Below, in pieces: positions 27,667 through 36,606 of a DNA stretch of 64,000 bases; position 1 is the stretch's first letter, and the number at the start of each line of letters is the position of its first letter. The translations under genes and the position numbers were made by a program. The stretch is from Adhaeribacter soli (lineage in GTDB: Bacteria; Bacteroidota; Bacteroidia; Cytophagales; Hymenobacteraceae), in the NCBI RefSeq assembly GCF_008727925.1, contig NZ_VTWT01000001.1, positions 558,001 through 622,000 on the forward strand, written 5' to 3'. The notes beneath the pieces are model-generated. The model had not been told where the DNA came from, ran no database searches, and saw only the letters and a program-made list of their open reading frames with translations.

Positions 27667-28302
27667 ATGCATAAATTTACGCTGCTCCTTACACTCTTCC
27701 TTTTCGGGTTTAACCTGGCCTTTGCCCAGGAAAACAGAAGTTCGCTGATCAATGCCAAAATCAAAGACGGTTCCATTATGCTGGGCGGCAGCCTGGGGGC
27801 TTCTTACCAGAAATATTCCCACGACAACCGCATCACCAAGAAAAAAGAAAGCGGCGACCTGATCACGGCGCGGCTGAACACCAAATCGGGGTATTTCTTT
27901 TTACCGGACTTTGTGGTTGGTTTAAATCTGGCTTTTGAGCACACCAACATAAACGTGGATTCTACCCGTTATGGCGATAGCAAAACTACATACGTACTGG
28001 CCGGGCCCTTTGTGCGCTACTATTTTAACAGCGGTATTTTCCTGGAGGGGAACGTGAATGCCGGAGTGTTTTCGATAAAAGGCGGTAACAAATCGGATAT
28101 AAAGAATGCTCTGGTAGGGATTGGCTACGCTTATTTCCTGAACGACCGGATCGCCATAGAACCGCAACTTTCTTTTAAATACGAAATGAGCCGGATCGAT
28201 AATGCTGATTACAACCAGGTAGATCACCATTTTGGCCCCGAATTCAACATCGGTATTCAGGCGTATCTCTGGTCTCCGACCCGTGTTTTGCCTACAAAGT
28301 AA
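27667..28302 (+). CDS. Outer-membrane beta-barrel protein
   Basis: 211 residues. Signal peptide MHKFTLLLTLFLFGFNLAFAQ, then alternating aromatic/Gly beta strands (SIMLGGSLGASYQKY, GYFFLPDFVVGLNLAFEH, AGPFVRYYF, NVNAGVFSIKG) typical of the OmpW/OprF-like eight-stranded fold. It resembles many Bacteroidota proteins called outer membrane beta-barrel or porin family. The substrate, if any, is unknown. Single gene with its own terminator. Confidence 0.85.
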   Translation: MHKFTLLLTLFLFGFNLAFAQENRSSLINAKIKDGSIMLGGSLGASYQKYSHDNRITKKKESGDLITARLNTKSGYFFLPDFVVGLNLAFEHTNINVDSTRYGDSKTTYVLAGPFVRYYFNSGIFLEGNVNAGVFSIKGGNKSDIKNALVGIGYAYFLNDRIAIEPQLSFKYEMSRIDNADYNQVDHHFGPEFNIGIQAYLWSPTRVLPTK

Positions 28303-28322
28303 AAACCGTATGAAAACAAACG

Positions 28323-28354
28323 AAAAAGTCAGGCCCGTAAGCCTGACTTTTTTT
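28323..28354 (+). terminator. Terminator after the beta-barrel gene
   Basis: AAAAAGTCAGGC, 6-nt loop, GCCTGACTTTTTTT. Confidence 0.9.
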
Positions 28355-28378
28355 GTGCTAAGCTGTAGCATTATTTTC

Positions 28379-28386
28379 TAACTTTG
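28379..28386 (+). promoter_or_regulatory. -7 box of the acyltransferase gene
   Basis: TAACTTTG, 20 bp before the ATG at 28407. A TTTG lies 23 bp upstream at 28352-28355, slightly too far for the usual -33 spacing. Confidence 0.5.
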
Positions 28387-28406
28387 CTTCCTATTTATTT
28401 ACAGGA

Positions 28407-28955
28407 ATGTTCGGAAAGTTTTTAGCAAAAGTAATTTTTAAAGTAGCCGGCTGGAAACAGGTGGGTACCGTGCCGTCGGAAGTACAAAAATGCATCATGG
28501 TGGCCGCGCCGCATACCAGCAACTGGGATTTTATTTATGCCCGCGGCGCTTTTTATTTAATGGATCTGCCCGTAAAATTTACCATAAAATCGGAAGCGAT
28601 GGTAGGCCCCTTGGGCTGGCTATTAGATAAAATGGGTGCCTTACCGGTAAACCGCAAAAAGAACAACAGCCTGGTAAATGCCATGATCGATCTGTTTAAC
28701 GAACGGGAGCAGTTGGTAATTTTGGTAACGCCCGAAGGTACCCGTAAATACCAGCCACGCTGGCGCAAAGGGTTCTACCACGCCGCTTTCGGCGCCGGCG
28801 TTCCCATTGCTTTAGGATATTTGGATTACAAGAAAAAAGAAGCCGGTGTAGGTCCTTTATTTTACCCTACCGGCGACGTAGATGCCGATATCGAAAAGAT
28901 CAAAGATTTCTACCGGACGGTTACCCCAAAGTATCCGGAGAATGGGGTGCGGTAG
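28407..28955 (+). CDS. Lysophospholipid acyltransferase (PlsC-like)
   Basis: 182 residues. Acyltransferase block I is PHTSNWD (HX4D), block III PEGTRKYQPRWRKGFYHAA, and block IV the Pro in GVPIALGYLDY. This is the short cytoplasmic-face PlsC/glycerol-3-phosphate acyltransferase superfamily form with no obvious N-terminal transmembrane anchor. It adds an acyl chain to a lysophospholipid or related acceptor. The last 16 codons and the following 35 bp recur in decayed form at 31134-31205, see there. Confidence 0.9.
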   Translation: MFGKFLAKVIFKVAGWKQVGTVPSEVQKCIMVAAPHTSNWDFIYARGAFYLMDLPVKFTIKSEAMVGPLGWLLDKMGALPVNRKKNNSLVNAMIDLFNEREQLVILVTPEGTRKYQPRWRKGFYHAAFGAGVPIALGYLDYKKKEAGVGPLFYPTGDVDADIEKIKDFYRTVTPKYPENGVR

Positions 28956-28984
28956 TTTTGGGGGTGAAGGGATAGCATTTTAAT
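28911..28984 (+). repeat. Acyltransferase 3' end, copy A (intact)
   Basis: The last 15 codons plus about 30 bp of trailing sequence. It aligns with 31130-31204 at roughly 84 percent with one indel. A short third piece (GTTTTTGGGGTAGAAGGGAT and flank) lies at about 29352-29383. Confidence 0.7.
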
Positions 28985-29012
28985 TTATGCAATAAAATTT
29001 AGTTTTTTGAAA

Positions 29013-29330
29013 ATGCGTAAGTTAATTATTTGCCTGCAGTTGGTTTGTACCATAACGACTTTAACCAATGCAGGTTTATTAACTTACATTGCTGTCTTTA
29101 TTTACAGAAATCCATTTTGGTATTTGACTGTTTCCGGAACTGCATTTCAAAATATAATTTTCGATTATTCCTTTCCTATTGGGCTATTCTCATTCATAAT
29201 TTCTTTGATTTTATTTTTTACGTATAAATTGAAATTTGATTTAAGGTTTTACTTATTGATCTTTCCATCAATTACTTGGTTTATTTATTTTTTAATATTT
29301 GCATTTATTCAAATTCCATATTTTTTTTAG
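29013..29330 (+). CDS. Small AT-rich membrane protein of unknown function
   Basis: 105 residues from the ATG at 29013 (an in-frame TTG at 29007 adds two). Four hydrophobic stretches suggest a four-helix membrane protein, rich in Phe, Ile and Tyr. Base composition is much more AT-rich than the neighbouring acyltransferase and its codons (TTT, ATT, TTA) differ from the local norm, which points to recent acquisition. It follows directly after copy A of the acyltransferase-tail repeat. No family is recognised. Confidence 0.6.
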   Translation: MRKLIICLQLVCTITTLTNAGLLTYIAVFIYRNPFWYLTVSGTAFQNIIFDYSFPIGLFSFIISLILFFTYKLKFDLRFYLLIFPSITWFIYFLIFAFIQIPYFF

Positions 29331-29501
29331 AAGCTTCTGGAAATGGCGTGTATTAGTTTTTGGGGTAGAAGGGATGGCGTTTTCTAAGTCTTTATTGCTT
29401 CTGGTTAAAAAATAATGTAAAACAAAACAGCTGTACTTATAAAATGGTACGGTGTCGCCCCTAAAAACTACCTGCAAAACTACTACATACTATTCCTGCC
29501 C

Positions 29502-29915
29502 ATGCTGAGTAAAGTCTATTTGATTGATGACGATGAGATATGCCTGCTTACATCGGAATTTATTTTTACGGAAAGCCGCTACACCGATGGCTGTTCGTTT
29601 TTCAAAGACCCGCGCGAAGCGCTTGCCGTTTTAAGGCAGGATCTGGAAAGCGGGACCCTGCCGGAAATTATCATTTTAGACCTGCACATTCCGGAAATGA
29701 ATGGCTGGGAATTTCTGGAAACGCTGAAACCATTCGAAGCACAACTTCGCAACAAATGTTTTATTTACATGCTCACTTCTTCAGCCGATGAAGCCGAGTT
29801 AGCGCAGGCTCAGAATTGCGGCCTGGTTTACGAATTATTGCAAAAGCCATTCACGCCCCAGAAACTGGATGAAATTATTCGCGACATTGTGTTCATGCGC
29901 AATAAATACGCCTGA
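29502..29915 (+). CDS. Single-domain response regulator
   Basis: 137 residues: one receiver domain with acidic pocket DDD (9-11), phospho-acceptor D60 in IILDLHIPEMNGW, the Thr/Ser switch in MLTSS and K115 in QKPF. No output domain, so it acts by protein contact or as a phosphate relay. A PAS histidine kinase lies convergently 29 bp away and is the likely partner, though opposite orientation makes this less certain than in an operon. Confidence 0.9.
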   Translation: MLSKVYLIDDDEICLLTSEFIFTESRYTDGCSFFKDPREALAVLRQDLESGTLPEIIILDLHIPEMNGWEFLETLKPFEAQLRNKCFIYMLTSSADEAELAQAQNCGLVYELLQKPFTPQKLDEIIRDIVFMRNKYA

Positions 29916-29944
29916 TCCGGCGCTGTACCAATGATTCCAACTGA

Positions 29945-31018
29945 CTAAAATTCCGGCGCAAACTTAATTGTAAACGTGGCGCCTTCGTTTGGTTTGCTTT
30001 CAACTGAAACCTGCCCGCCAAGCGCGGTTACGTGGCTATGTACCAGGTACAAGCCAATCCCTTTACTATCCGCATGCTCATGAAATTTCTGGTGCAGCCC
30101 GAAGATGCGGTCGCCGGTTTTTTCCAGATCGAAGCCTTGCCCGTTATCTGCTACTATCAGTTTCTTAAGGCCGTTTTGCTTTTCCGAATAAATGGAGATA
30201 TCCGGGAATTTGGCTGGTTGCGCGTATTTAATGGCGTTGGTGATCAGGTTCAGGAAAATGCTTTGCAGGTAAACTTTATTGAAGCGCACCGTTTTCACTT
30301 CCGAAAAATTAATGCGTATGGTAGCTTTTGCGGTCTGAACAAGCGAACCAATGGATTGTAAAACTACCTGCAGATTTTCTTCCAGGCTAATTTCCTCCAC
30401 CTGTGCGTGCAGTTTGTTTTTCTCGCGCAGCAAATCCAAATAATTATCCATCGACTGCTTTAATTGGTGCCCCGACATTTTCAGGACTTCCAGAAATTTA
30501 GCGGTTTTCGCATCTTTCACATTCGAAATATCAAGTAAACTGAAAATGGAAAGCAGGTTGTTTACCGGCGAACGCAGATCGTGGGAAGTCGTGTAATTGA
30601 ATTGCTTCAGTTCTTTGTTTATCCGCGTAAGATCGGCCAGCAAAGCATTGCGTTCGGCTTCCTGGCGTTTTTTGTGCGTAATGTTTTTGGCAATGGCAAA
30701 GATCAGCTGGTCGCTTTCTATGGGTTGGGATGTCCAGGAAAGCCATACGATAGCCCCGGCTTTGGTAACGTACCGGTTCTCGAAATTATTGAGCGGTTTT
30801 GCCTTGGTAAGTTCCTGCCGTACCTCCGATGTGTGCCATTGATCTTCCGGATGCACAAAATCGTTGATGGGGCGGGCGTATAATTCATCCAGGGAGTAAC
30901 CGAGCAATTTGGGAACGGCCGCGTTTATCTTCTTAAAATAACCATCGAAACCGGCAATGCATAGCAGATCAGGCGAAAGTTCGAAGAAGCGTTCGTACTT
31001 AAAAGTAGCGTCGGGCAT
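29945..31018 (-). CDS. PAS-domain sensor histidine kinase
   Basis: 357 residues. An N-terminal PAS fold (about 6-118: LSPDLLCIAGFDGYFKKIN to FAIAKNIT), a short coiled linker, the HisKA box NYTTSHDLRSPV with H146, and a HATPase_c domain with LITNAIKYA (N box) and DNGQGFD (G1). No transmembrane segment, so it senses a cytoplasmic signal; the ligand is unknown and the FixL haem motif is absent. Adjacent to a convergent response regulator. It lies inside the segment bounded by the two acyltransferase-tail copies. Confidence 0.92.
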   Translation of the reverse strand: MPDATFKYERFFELSPDLLCIAGFDGYFKKINAAVPKLLGYSLDELYARPINDFVHPEDQWHTSEVRQELTKAKPLNNFENRYVTKAGAIVWLSWTSQPIESDQLIFAIAKNITHKKRQEAERNALLADLTRINKELKQFNYTTSHDLRSPVNNLLSIFSLLDISNVKDAKTAKFLEVLKMSGHQLKQSMDNYLDLLREKNKLHAQVEEISLEENLQVVLQSIGSLVQTAKATIRINFSEVKTVRFNKVYLQSIFLNLITNAIKYAQPAKFPDISIYSEKQNGLKKLIVADNGQGFDLEKTGDRIFGLHQKFHEHADSKGIGLYLVHSHVTALGGQVSVESKPNEGATFTIKFAPEF

Positions 31019-31133
31019 AAGGATCTAAACTGAATTTGCGCGGCTCAATTTATTAAATACTTTCAGCTTTTGCGATTCAGGTAGGAGTGTTATCTTTATA
31101 TTTGATACTGGACAAAGGCCTAGAATCTTACCA

Positions 31134-31173
31134 GACGGTTACGCCGAAGTAACCTGAGAAAGGATTGCGGTAG
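31134..31173 (+). pseudogene. Decayed 3' fragment of a PlsC-like acyltransferase gene
   Basis: In frame it reads QTVTPK, stop, PEKGLR, stop, against RTVTPKYPENGVR, stop at the end of the gene at 28407-28955. Most base changes in the matching codons are silent (ACC/ACG, CCA/CCG, CCG/CCT, GGG/GGA), so this copy was coding before a TAT to TAA change. The trailing 3' sequence also matches to about 31205. It is not followed by the rest of the gene. Confidence 0.7.
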
Positions 31174-31208
31174 TTTTAGGAGTTGAAGGGATAGCGTTTT
31201 AATAATTT

Positions 31209-31646
31209 ATGAGTTATAGAGTTTTTCTAATCGGATTAATTTTTCTGCTTCTAAACCTGAATTGTAAAATCCTACAATCTAATCAAGCAGAACAGAAACC
31301 TCAATTTGATTACTTTATTGATGGCAAAACAATAACAATACAATTGCTTTCAGATTTATTTAAGGAAAATGGCAAACGATTAAATCTTTTCGTAAGGGCT
31401 GCCGGAAATTTACCCAATAATCTTTCAATTAAGAAAGAAGAAGTCTATGTTGTTTATATAAAGAAAGACAATACTCCAAGTTGGTCTGAAACAACAAAAC
31501 TAAAAAATGATTCTTCTATTATAATTTTCTCCTATCCTAATGAGATATATAAAAATTCTAGAATGCTATTCCGATTGAAATACAGCATATACCAGAATGA
31601 TAAGTTTATAAAAACTGGATATGATGAAACTGTTTTTATATTTTAG
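31209..31646 (+). CDS. AT-rich hypothetical lipoprotein
   Basis: 145 residues. A hydrophobic N-terminus ends LLLNLNC19, a probable lipobox, so it should be lipid-anchored. The rest looks beta-rich (FDYFIDGKTITIQLL, EEVYVVYIKKDN, SRMLFRLKYSIYQ), as in an Ig-like fold. It is markedly AT-rich compared with core genes. It starts directly after copy B of the acyltransferase tail, as 29013-29330 does after copy A. No family is recognised. Confidence 0.62.
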   Translation: MSYRVFLIGLIFLLLNLNCKILQSNQAEQKPQFDYFIDGKTITIQLLSDLFKENGKRLNLFVRAAGNLPNNLSIKKEEVYVVYIKKDNTPSWSETTKLKNDSSIIIFSYPNEIYKNSRMLFRLKYSIYQNDKFIKTGYDETVFIF

Positions 31647-31651
31647 TCAAT

Positions 31652-31682
31652 AAAAAAAGAGCATCTAAATGCTCCTTTTTTA
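31652..31682 (+). terminator. Intrinsic terminator
   Basis: AAAAAAAGAGCAT, loop CTAA, ATGCTCCTTTTTT, directly after the stop at 31646. Confidence 0.82.
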
Positions 31683-31724
31683 TTTAGGACGTTGGAGTTG
31701 AAAACACTAATAATGGAAGGAATT

Positions 31725-32489
31725 TTAGCTTTCCTCAAGTTTTAAAATTTGATATTGAATAATTCCTTTAATTATTTCCTGCATTGATTTTTTAGGAGTA
31801 TTTAATGGAAAGTCTTCTTTAGACAAATTAATATTGTTATTGTGTTTATTTACTATAATTAAATTTCTGTCGGGATTAGGATATATGCTAAGAGCGGGAG
31901 AAAAATAATCATTCTCTGGATGTTTACTTGTAATACTAATTACAATCGTAGGTAATTCCTTTTCTTTAAATGTCTGAGTATTTATAATGAACAATTTCCA
32001 ATAGACAGTATCACCAAATTTTAAAATATAAAAGAAACTTTCATGTGTTGCGTTAAAAATAACTGAAGGAAATGGATGCTTTGTAATTATTTCTATTTTT
32101 CCATTCTTGGAGTGTTCATTATATGCAGCAACAATTGATTCTAATTCATTAAAAAAACCGCTGTAAAATTTTTTCCATTCATTATTGTAAGTAAGTTTTT
32201 TCTCTTCAAAACCTAAGTTGCTTTTTTGATATTCTAACTTGTAAAGGTCTTTATTACTAGAAAACTCTGAAGCCCACTGAGAATATTCATTCTTTAGCTC
32301 AGCAATTTTTTCTTCTTTTTCACTTTGTGGAATATCCTCTTTTCGAATTGATTTTAATTCATTGTTAAATTCAGAAAATTTCTGATTTAATTCTTCTTTA
32401 TCTTTTTTACTATCAATTGAAGGTCCGTAAAAAGTTAAAAAGGTACCAATGGCAATAAAGATTATACCTATTATAGTTATCCAATTCAT
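31725..32489 (-). CDS. AT-rich hypothetical membrane-anchored coiled-coil protein
   Basis: 254 residues: one N-terminal transmembrane segment (about 3-22), a coiled-coil region rich in Lys/Glu (28-110), then an alpha/beta domain (about 120-240). Codon use is AT-rich as in the two nearby small genes, unlike the flanking smc. No motif or family recognised. It may have come with the same accessory patch. Confidence 0.6.
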   Translation of the reverse strand: MNWITIIGIIFIAIGTFLTFYGPSIDSKKDKEELNQKFSEFNNELKSIRKEDIPQSEKEEKIAELKNEYSQWASEFSSNKDLYKLEYQKSNLGFEEKKLTYNNEWKKFYSGFFNELESIVAAYNEHSKNGKIEIITKHPFPSVIFNATHESFFYILKFGDTVYWKLFIINTQTFKEKELPTIVISITSKHPENDYFSPALSIYPNPDRNLIIVNKHNNNINLSKEDFPLNTPKKSMQEIIKGIIQYQILKLEES

Positions 32490-32582
32490 TTAAATAATTT
32501 GAGATATTAAATCAAAACTTAAACTTGCACAAGTTAAAGTATTCTCTTCAACTAACAACGAACAAATAAAAACTAAAATACT

Positions 32583-35500
32583 CTAAGCCAACTGCCTCAA
32601 ATCCACTGGAATCAAGCTACTCACCCCAGGTTCCTTCATCGTAACGCCGTACATCACATCCGTAGAAGCCATCGTGCGTTTGTTGTGGGTTACCACGATG
32701 AACTGCGAACTGTCGGAGAATTTCCGGATGATGTTGTTGAACTTGTCGATGTTGGCGTCGTCGAGCGGGGCATCTACCTCGTCGAAGATACAGAACGGCG
32801 CTGGCTTGAGCAGGTAAATGGCAAACAGCAGGGAAATGGCCGTTAAGGTTTTCTCGCCGCCGGAAAGCTGGTTGATCGTGAGCGGACGTTTGCCTTTCGG
32901 GCGCGCCATGATCTCGATCTTCGATTCCGTCGGGTTGCTCGGGTCTACCAGGATCAGGTCGCAGCTGTCGTCTTCGGAGAACAGGCTGCGGAACACGCGG
33001 TTAAAGTTCTCCTTGATCTCCAGGAACGACGCCATAAACTTATCCTTCGCCACCGTATCGATCTCCTCAATAGTTTTTACCAGAATTTCCTTCGCGTTCA
33101 GCAAATCCTGGCGTTGCGTACGGATGAAGGTATTGCGTTCCTCAATTTCCATATAAGCCTCGGCCGCCATCGGGTTCACCGGACCAATATTGTCGAGCTG
33201 CTGCTTTACTGTCTGGATGTTCTTGCTCAGTTCTTCGGTCTCGATTTCCAGCGGCTCTACGGAGTTTTGCAGGTCTTCCGACGTTAAATTAAATTCCGCG
33301 GAAAGGCGTTCCAGCACTGCTACCAGTTTCAGCTTGGTTTCGTTTATGGTGTTTTGCATTTGCATCATCAGGTCGTTGCCGAGCTGCTGGTTGCGCTGCA
33401 TTTCCCTCAGTTGCTTTTCCTTCAGATCTATTTCGCCGCGCAGGGTAAAGTATTGCTTCTCAACTTCTTCCTGTTGCTTGGCAGCGGCATCTTTTTCCGC
33501 CATTAAACCAACCAGCGCATCCGAATTTTCTTCTACAAAGGCTTCCGAATTTTCGATCTCGATCTGGGCACGCTCCAGTTCTTCCTGCTGCTGCTGAATT
33601 CTTATGGTGCTGTTCTCGAGGTTTTTCTGCTTGTAAATAATTTCCTGCTGCAAACTGCTCAGGCGGTTTTTCAGCTGGTGGTAGGTAATATTCTCCTGGT
33701 TGAAAACCGCGTTCAGGTTCCCGATTACTTCGTTTTGCTTGTTAATCTGGTCAGTTAAGTTGCCGATGTTCTCTTCCAGGTTTTCCAGTTCTTCCTTACC
33801 GGCTTCCGCTTCGGGGCGCATCTCCTGGAAACGGTAGCGCAGGTCGTTCAGGCGTTCCTGCATTTCTTCTTTCTGCGCCAGCTGGTTTTTGCGGTTCAAT
33901 AAATACTGTTCCTGCCGGATGCGCACGCCCATCAGTTCCTGCTGCATTTCGGCCACTTTTTTCTCCATTTCGCGTACCGTTTGCGGCGCTAAAGCAGCTT
34001 TCAGGTTTTGCAAAACGAGCTGTTTGGTGTTTACCAGGCTTTTCTGCAATTCGGTTTTCTGTTGCAGTTCGGTAAGTTCTTCCGCCAGTTTTTCCAGGTT
34101 CTGCGCCCGGCCAATTCTGTTCCCATCGAACAAACCAACCGAACCACCCGAAACCGAAAGCGGTTTTTTAATGATCGAGCCGTCGTTCAGAATGTAAGTG
34201 CGTCCGTCGCCGGAAAAGAAACTCGCGTCGTGTTCGTTGCTGATGAACACGTCGTTGAGCATGTAGCGCAGCAGTTCGTCGTATTTCAGATCCGCCGAAA
34301 CCACTTCGTACGCCGCCACCAGTTTGCCTTCCGAAACCGTCGGTTCCATCTCCATTTCGGCAATTTCCGACAGGATAATGAAGTTGGCGCGCCCTTTATT
34401 CTGGTTGTTCAACAGCTGAATGGCCTGCAGCGCATCTTCCGGCGTATCTACCACGAAGAAGTTCATATAAGGCTCCAAATAACTTTCGATCAGGGCTTTA
34501 TATTCCTGCTGCACCAGAATGAGGTCGGAGAGGAGCGGTGCCGGATTATCCCAATCCTTCGATTTCACCAGGAATTTAATGGCATCCGGAAACCCTTCCA
34601 GGTTATCGACCAGCGATTTGGTAAGCTTGTATTGGTTGTTTTTCGAATCGGTTTTGCGGCTCAGTTCGGCTAGTTCCGTTTTTTCGGTTTGAATTTCGAT
34701 CTCCAGGTTGTTGATGTCGGTGCGGATCTGTTCCTGCTCAGCAATGAATTTTTCCAGCTCCGCATTTTTTTCCGAAAGCTCGAATTGCAGGTCGGCTAAA
34801 TTCTCTTCGAATTGCCGCGCCACGTCTTCTTCCGAACCCGAAAGTTGGTCCAGTTTCTCGATCTCGTTCTGCAAATTCACGATCTGCACCTGGGCAATTT
34901 CCAAGTCCTTGTTCAGGTTGAAAACCGTTTGCTGCTTCGTTTTATACCGCGCCGAAACTTCCTGAAACTGGTTTTGCAGGTTGTTTTTGTAAGTAGTCGC
35001 TTCGTTGATATGCACGCGCTGCGCCTGCGTTTGCTCTTCCGCCGCCAGGAAATTTTCCTGCACCGCTTCCACTTCGCCTTCCAGTTGTTCAATGGAGCTT
35101 TGCGTCTGGCTCAGGTTTACTTTGTCCTGCGCGAGCTGCTGCTGTAAATTCAGCACGCGTTCTTTCAGATAACCACAACGTTCGCTTTTCAGCTTTATAT
35201 CGGCTTCTAATTGACGAATTCTGTACGTCTGGTCGTTGATGTTTTTCTGGCTCGCGCTCAGGTTTTGCTGGGTTTCGTCGAGCTGGTTTTTAAGCGCCTG
35301 CAGTTGTTCTTCAGTCTGGTTCAGGAGTTCCGAAATGTCGGTTTTCTGCGTACTTTCCTTTTCCAGTTCCTTCTCCAGACGCTCCAGCGTGCTCTGGTGC
35401 TGCTCCATGCTGCGGCGTGCATACTCCAGGCTGTATTTTTTATAATCTTCCTTCAGCTTAAAATATTTGTCCGAAATTTTCGCCTGGCGCTCCAGACTTT

Positions 35501-36107
35501 TCAGGTTTTTCCCGATCTCAAACAGCACGTCTTCCACGCGTTCCAGGTCGGCATCGGTTTCTTCCAGCTTCTTCAGGGTCTGCTTTTTCCGGACCTTGAA
35601 CTTGGAAATACCGGCCGCTTCTTCGAACAAAGTACGGCGCGAATTTTCCTTGTCGTTCAGAATTTCGTCCACCATTTTCAGCTCAATGATAGCGTAAGAA
35701 TCGGAGCCGATACCGGTGTCGAGGAACAGGTCGTTGATATCTTTGAGGCGGCAGGTTACGCCGTTGAGCAGGTATTCCGAATCGCCGGAGCGGTGGTAGC
35801 GGCGCGTAACCGTAACCTGCGAATATTCGCTCGGCAGAATGCCTTTGTCGTTGTCGAAGGTAAGGGAAACCTCCGCCATTTGCACCGGCTTGCGGTTTTT
35901 GGAGCCGTTAAAGATCACGTTCTCCATTTTGTCGGAGCGCAGATTCCGGGTTTTCTGTTCACCCAGCACCCATCTTATCGCGTCCACAATGTTGGATTTT
36001 CCGCAACCGTTCGGCCCCACAATTCCGGTAATTCCGTCGTTGAAGTTTAAGGTTACCTTGTCGCCGAAGCTCTTAAATCCTTTAATTTCTAATTTTGATA
36101 CCTGCAT
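32583..36107 (-). CDS. smc: Chromosome segregation protein SMC
   Basis: 1174 residues, full length. N-terminal ATPase half with Walker A GPNGCGKSN (31-39), a long coiled coil (about 170-500), hinge domain (about 500-680, starting LEGFPDAIKFLV), second coiled coil, and the C-terminal ATPase half with signature LSGGEKTL and Walker B FCIFDEVDAPLDDAN. It forms a DNA-organising ring with ScpA and ScpB (not in the window) and is needed for chromosome compaction and segregation. Monocistronic. Confidence 0.98.
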   Translation of the reverse strand: MQVSKLEIKGFKSFGDKVTLNFNDGITGIVGPNGCGKSNIVDAIRWVLGEQKTRNLRSDKMENVIFNGSKNRKPVQMAEVSLTFDNDKGILPSEYSQVTVTRRYHRSGDSEYLLNGVTCRLKDINDLFLDTGIGSDSYAIIELKMVDEILNDKENSRRTLFEEAAGISKFKVRKKQTLKKLEETDADLERVEDVLFEIGKNLKSLERQAKISDKYFKLKEDYKKYSLEYARRSMEQHQSTLERLEKELEKESTQKTDISELLNQTEEQLQALKNQLDETQQNLSASQKNINDQTYRIRQLEADIKLKSERCGYLKERVLNLQQQLAQDKVNLSQTQSSIEQLEGEVEAVQENFLAAEEQTQAQRVHINEATTYKNNLQNQFQEVSARYKTKQQTVFNLNKDLEIAQVQIVNLQNEIEKLDQLSGSEEDVARQFEENLADLQFELSEKNAELEKFIAEQEQIRTDINNLEIEIQTEKTELAELSRKTDSKNNQYKLTKSLVDNLEGFPDAIKFLVKSKDWDNPAPLLSDLILVQQEYKALIESYLEPYMNFFVVDTPEDALQAIQLLNNQNKGRANFIILSEIAEMEMEPTVSEGKLVAAYEVVSADLKYDELLRYMLNDVFISNEHDASFFSGDGRTYILNDGSIIKKPLSVSGGSVGLFDGNRIGRAQNLEKLAEELTELQQKTELQKSLVNTKQLVLQNLKAALAPQTVREMEKKVAEMQQELMGVRIRQEQYLLNRKNQLAQKEEMQERLNDLRYRFQEMRPEAEAGKEELENLEENIGNLTDQINKQNEVIGNLNAVFNQENITYHQLKNRLSSLQQEIIYKQKNLENSTIRIQQQQEELERAQIEIENSEAFVEENSDALVGLMAEKDAAAKQQEEVEKQYFTLRGEIDLKEKQLREMQRNQQLGNDLMMQMQNTINETKLKLVAVLERLSAEFNLTSEDLQNSVEPLEIETEELSKNIQTVKQQLDNIGPVNPMAAEAYMEIEERNTFIRTQRQDLLNAKEILVKTIEEIDTVAKDKFMASFLEIKENFNRVFRSLFSEDDSCDLILVDPSNPTESKIEIMARPKGKRPLTINQLSGGEKTLTAISLLFAIYLLKPAPFCIFDEVDAPLDDANIDKFNNIIRKFSDSSQFIVVTHNKRTMASTDVMYGVTMKEPGVSSLIPVDLRQLA

Positions 36108-36606
36108 TCTTGTTCAATTTACCCCGCCTAACTGCTAAAACAGGGGAGGGCTTTGGATCGCTTGCTTTGCTGAAGGAGTTTTTTAGGGTTTCTTCCTACT
36201 ATTTTTTCGTTTCCATTATTTCGACCAGTGGGAGAAATCTACTGAGTAAGGTAGTGCCGTTTATTCAGGCTTTCCAACCAAATTTCGGCGATTTGGCTAC
36301 GCCTAACCTGCAGTTTCTCCTGACGTCGAGATGACCGAATAATTCAAGTCATTCCGAGCACAAGTGAGTGCGTGAGCACGAAACTTGCGAGCCCAGCTCC
36401 GAGGACACTTATGGGGCCATTATCGAATCATGGCTTTATAAGATCCCTCAACTTCGTTCGGGATGACAAAAAATGTGTCTTCAGCAAAACACATTAACTA
36501 ACAAATTTAAGGTTTTTTCGGGAGAAATAATTCAGAAATTGCTTTGCAATGGGCATTTATCACGTAAAAAACAGTATCTTTTGGGAGCAAAAAAGTAAAG
36601 CGGTTT
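36108..36606. other. Repeat-filled intergenic region upstream of smc
   Basis: 499 bases between divergent genes. No gene is seen. Two dispersed repeats (about 36216-36335 and 36348-36473) fill most of it. Confidence 0.65.
36216..36473. repeat. Two dispersed intergenic repeats
   Basis: 36216-36335 has ends CGACCAGTGGGAGAAATCT and TCTCCTGACGTCGAGATGAC, like the copy at 50416-50520. 36348-36473 has TCATTCCGAGCAC and CCCTCAACTTCGTTCGGGAT, like the copy at 50148-50252. Both types have complementary ends. Non-coding. Confidence 0.65.

Noticed and set aside
28911-31205. A complete integrative element between the acyltransferase tails
   Set aside because: No integrase or recombinase is present, so only a scar or remnant can be claimed.
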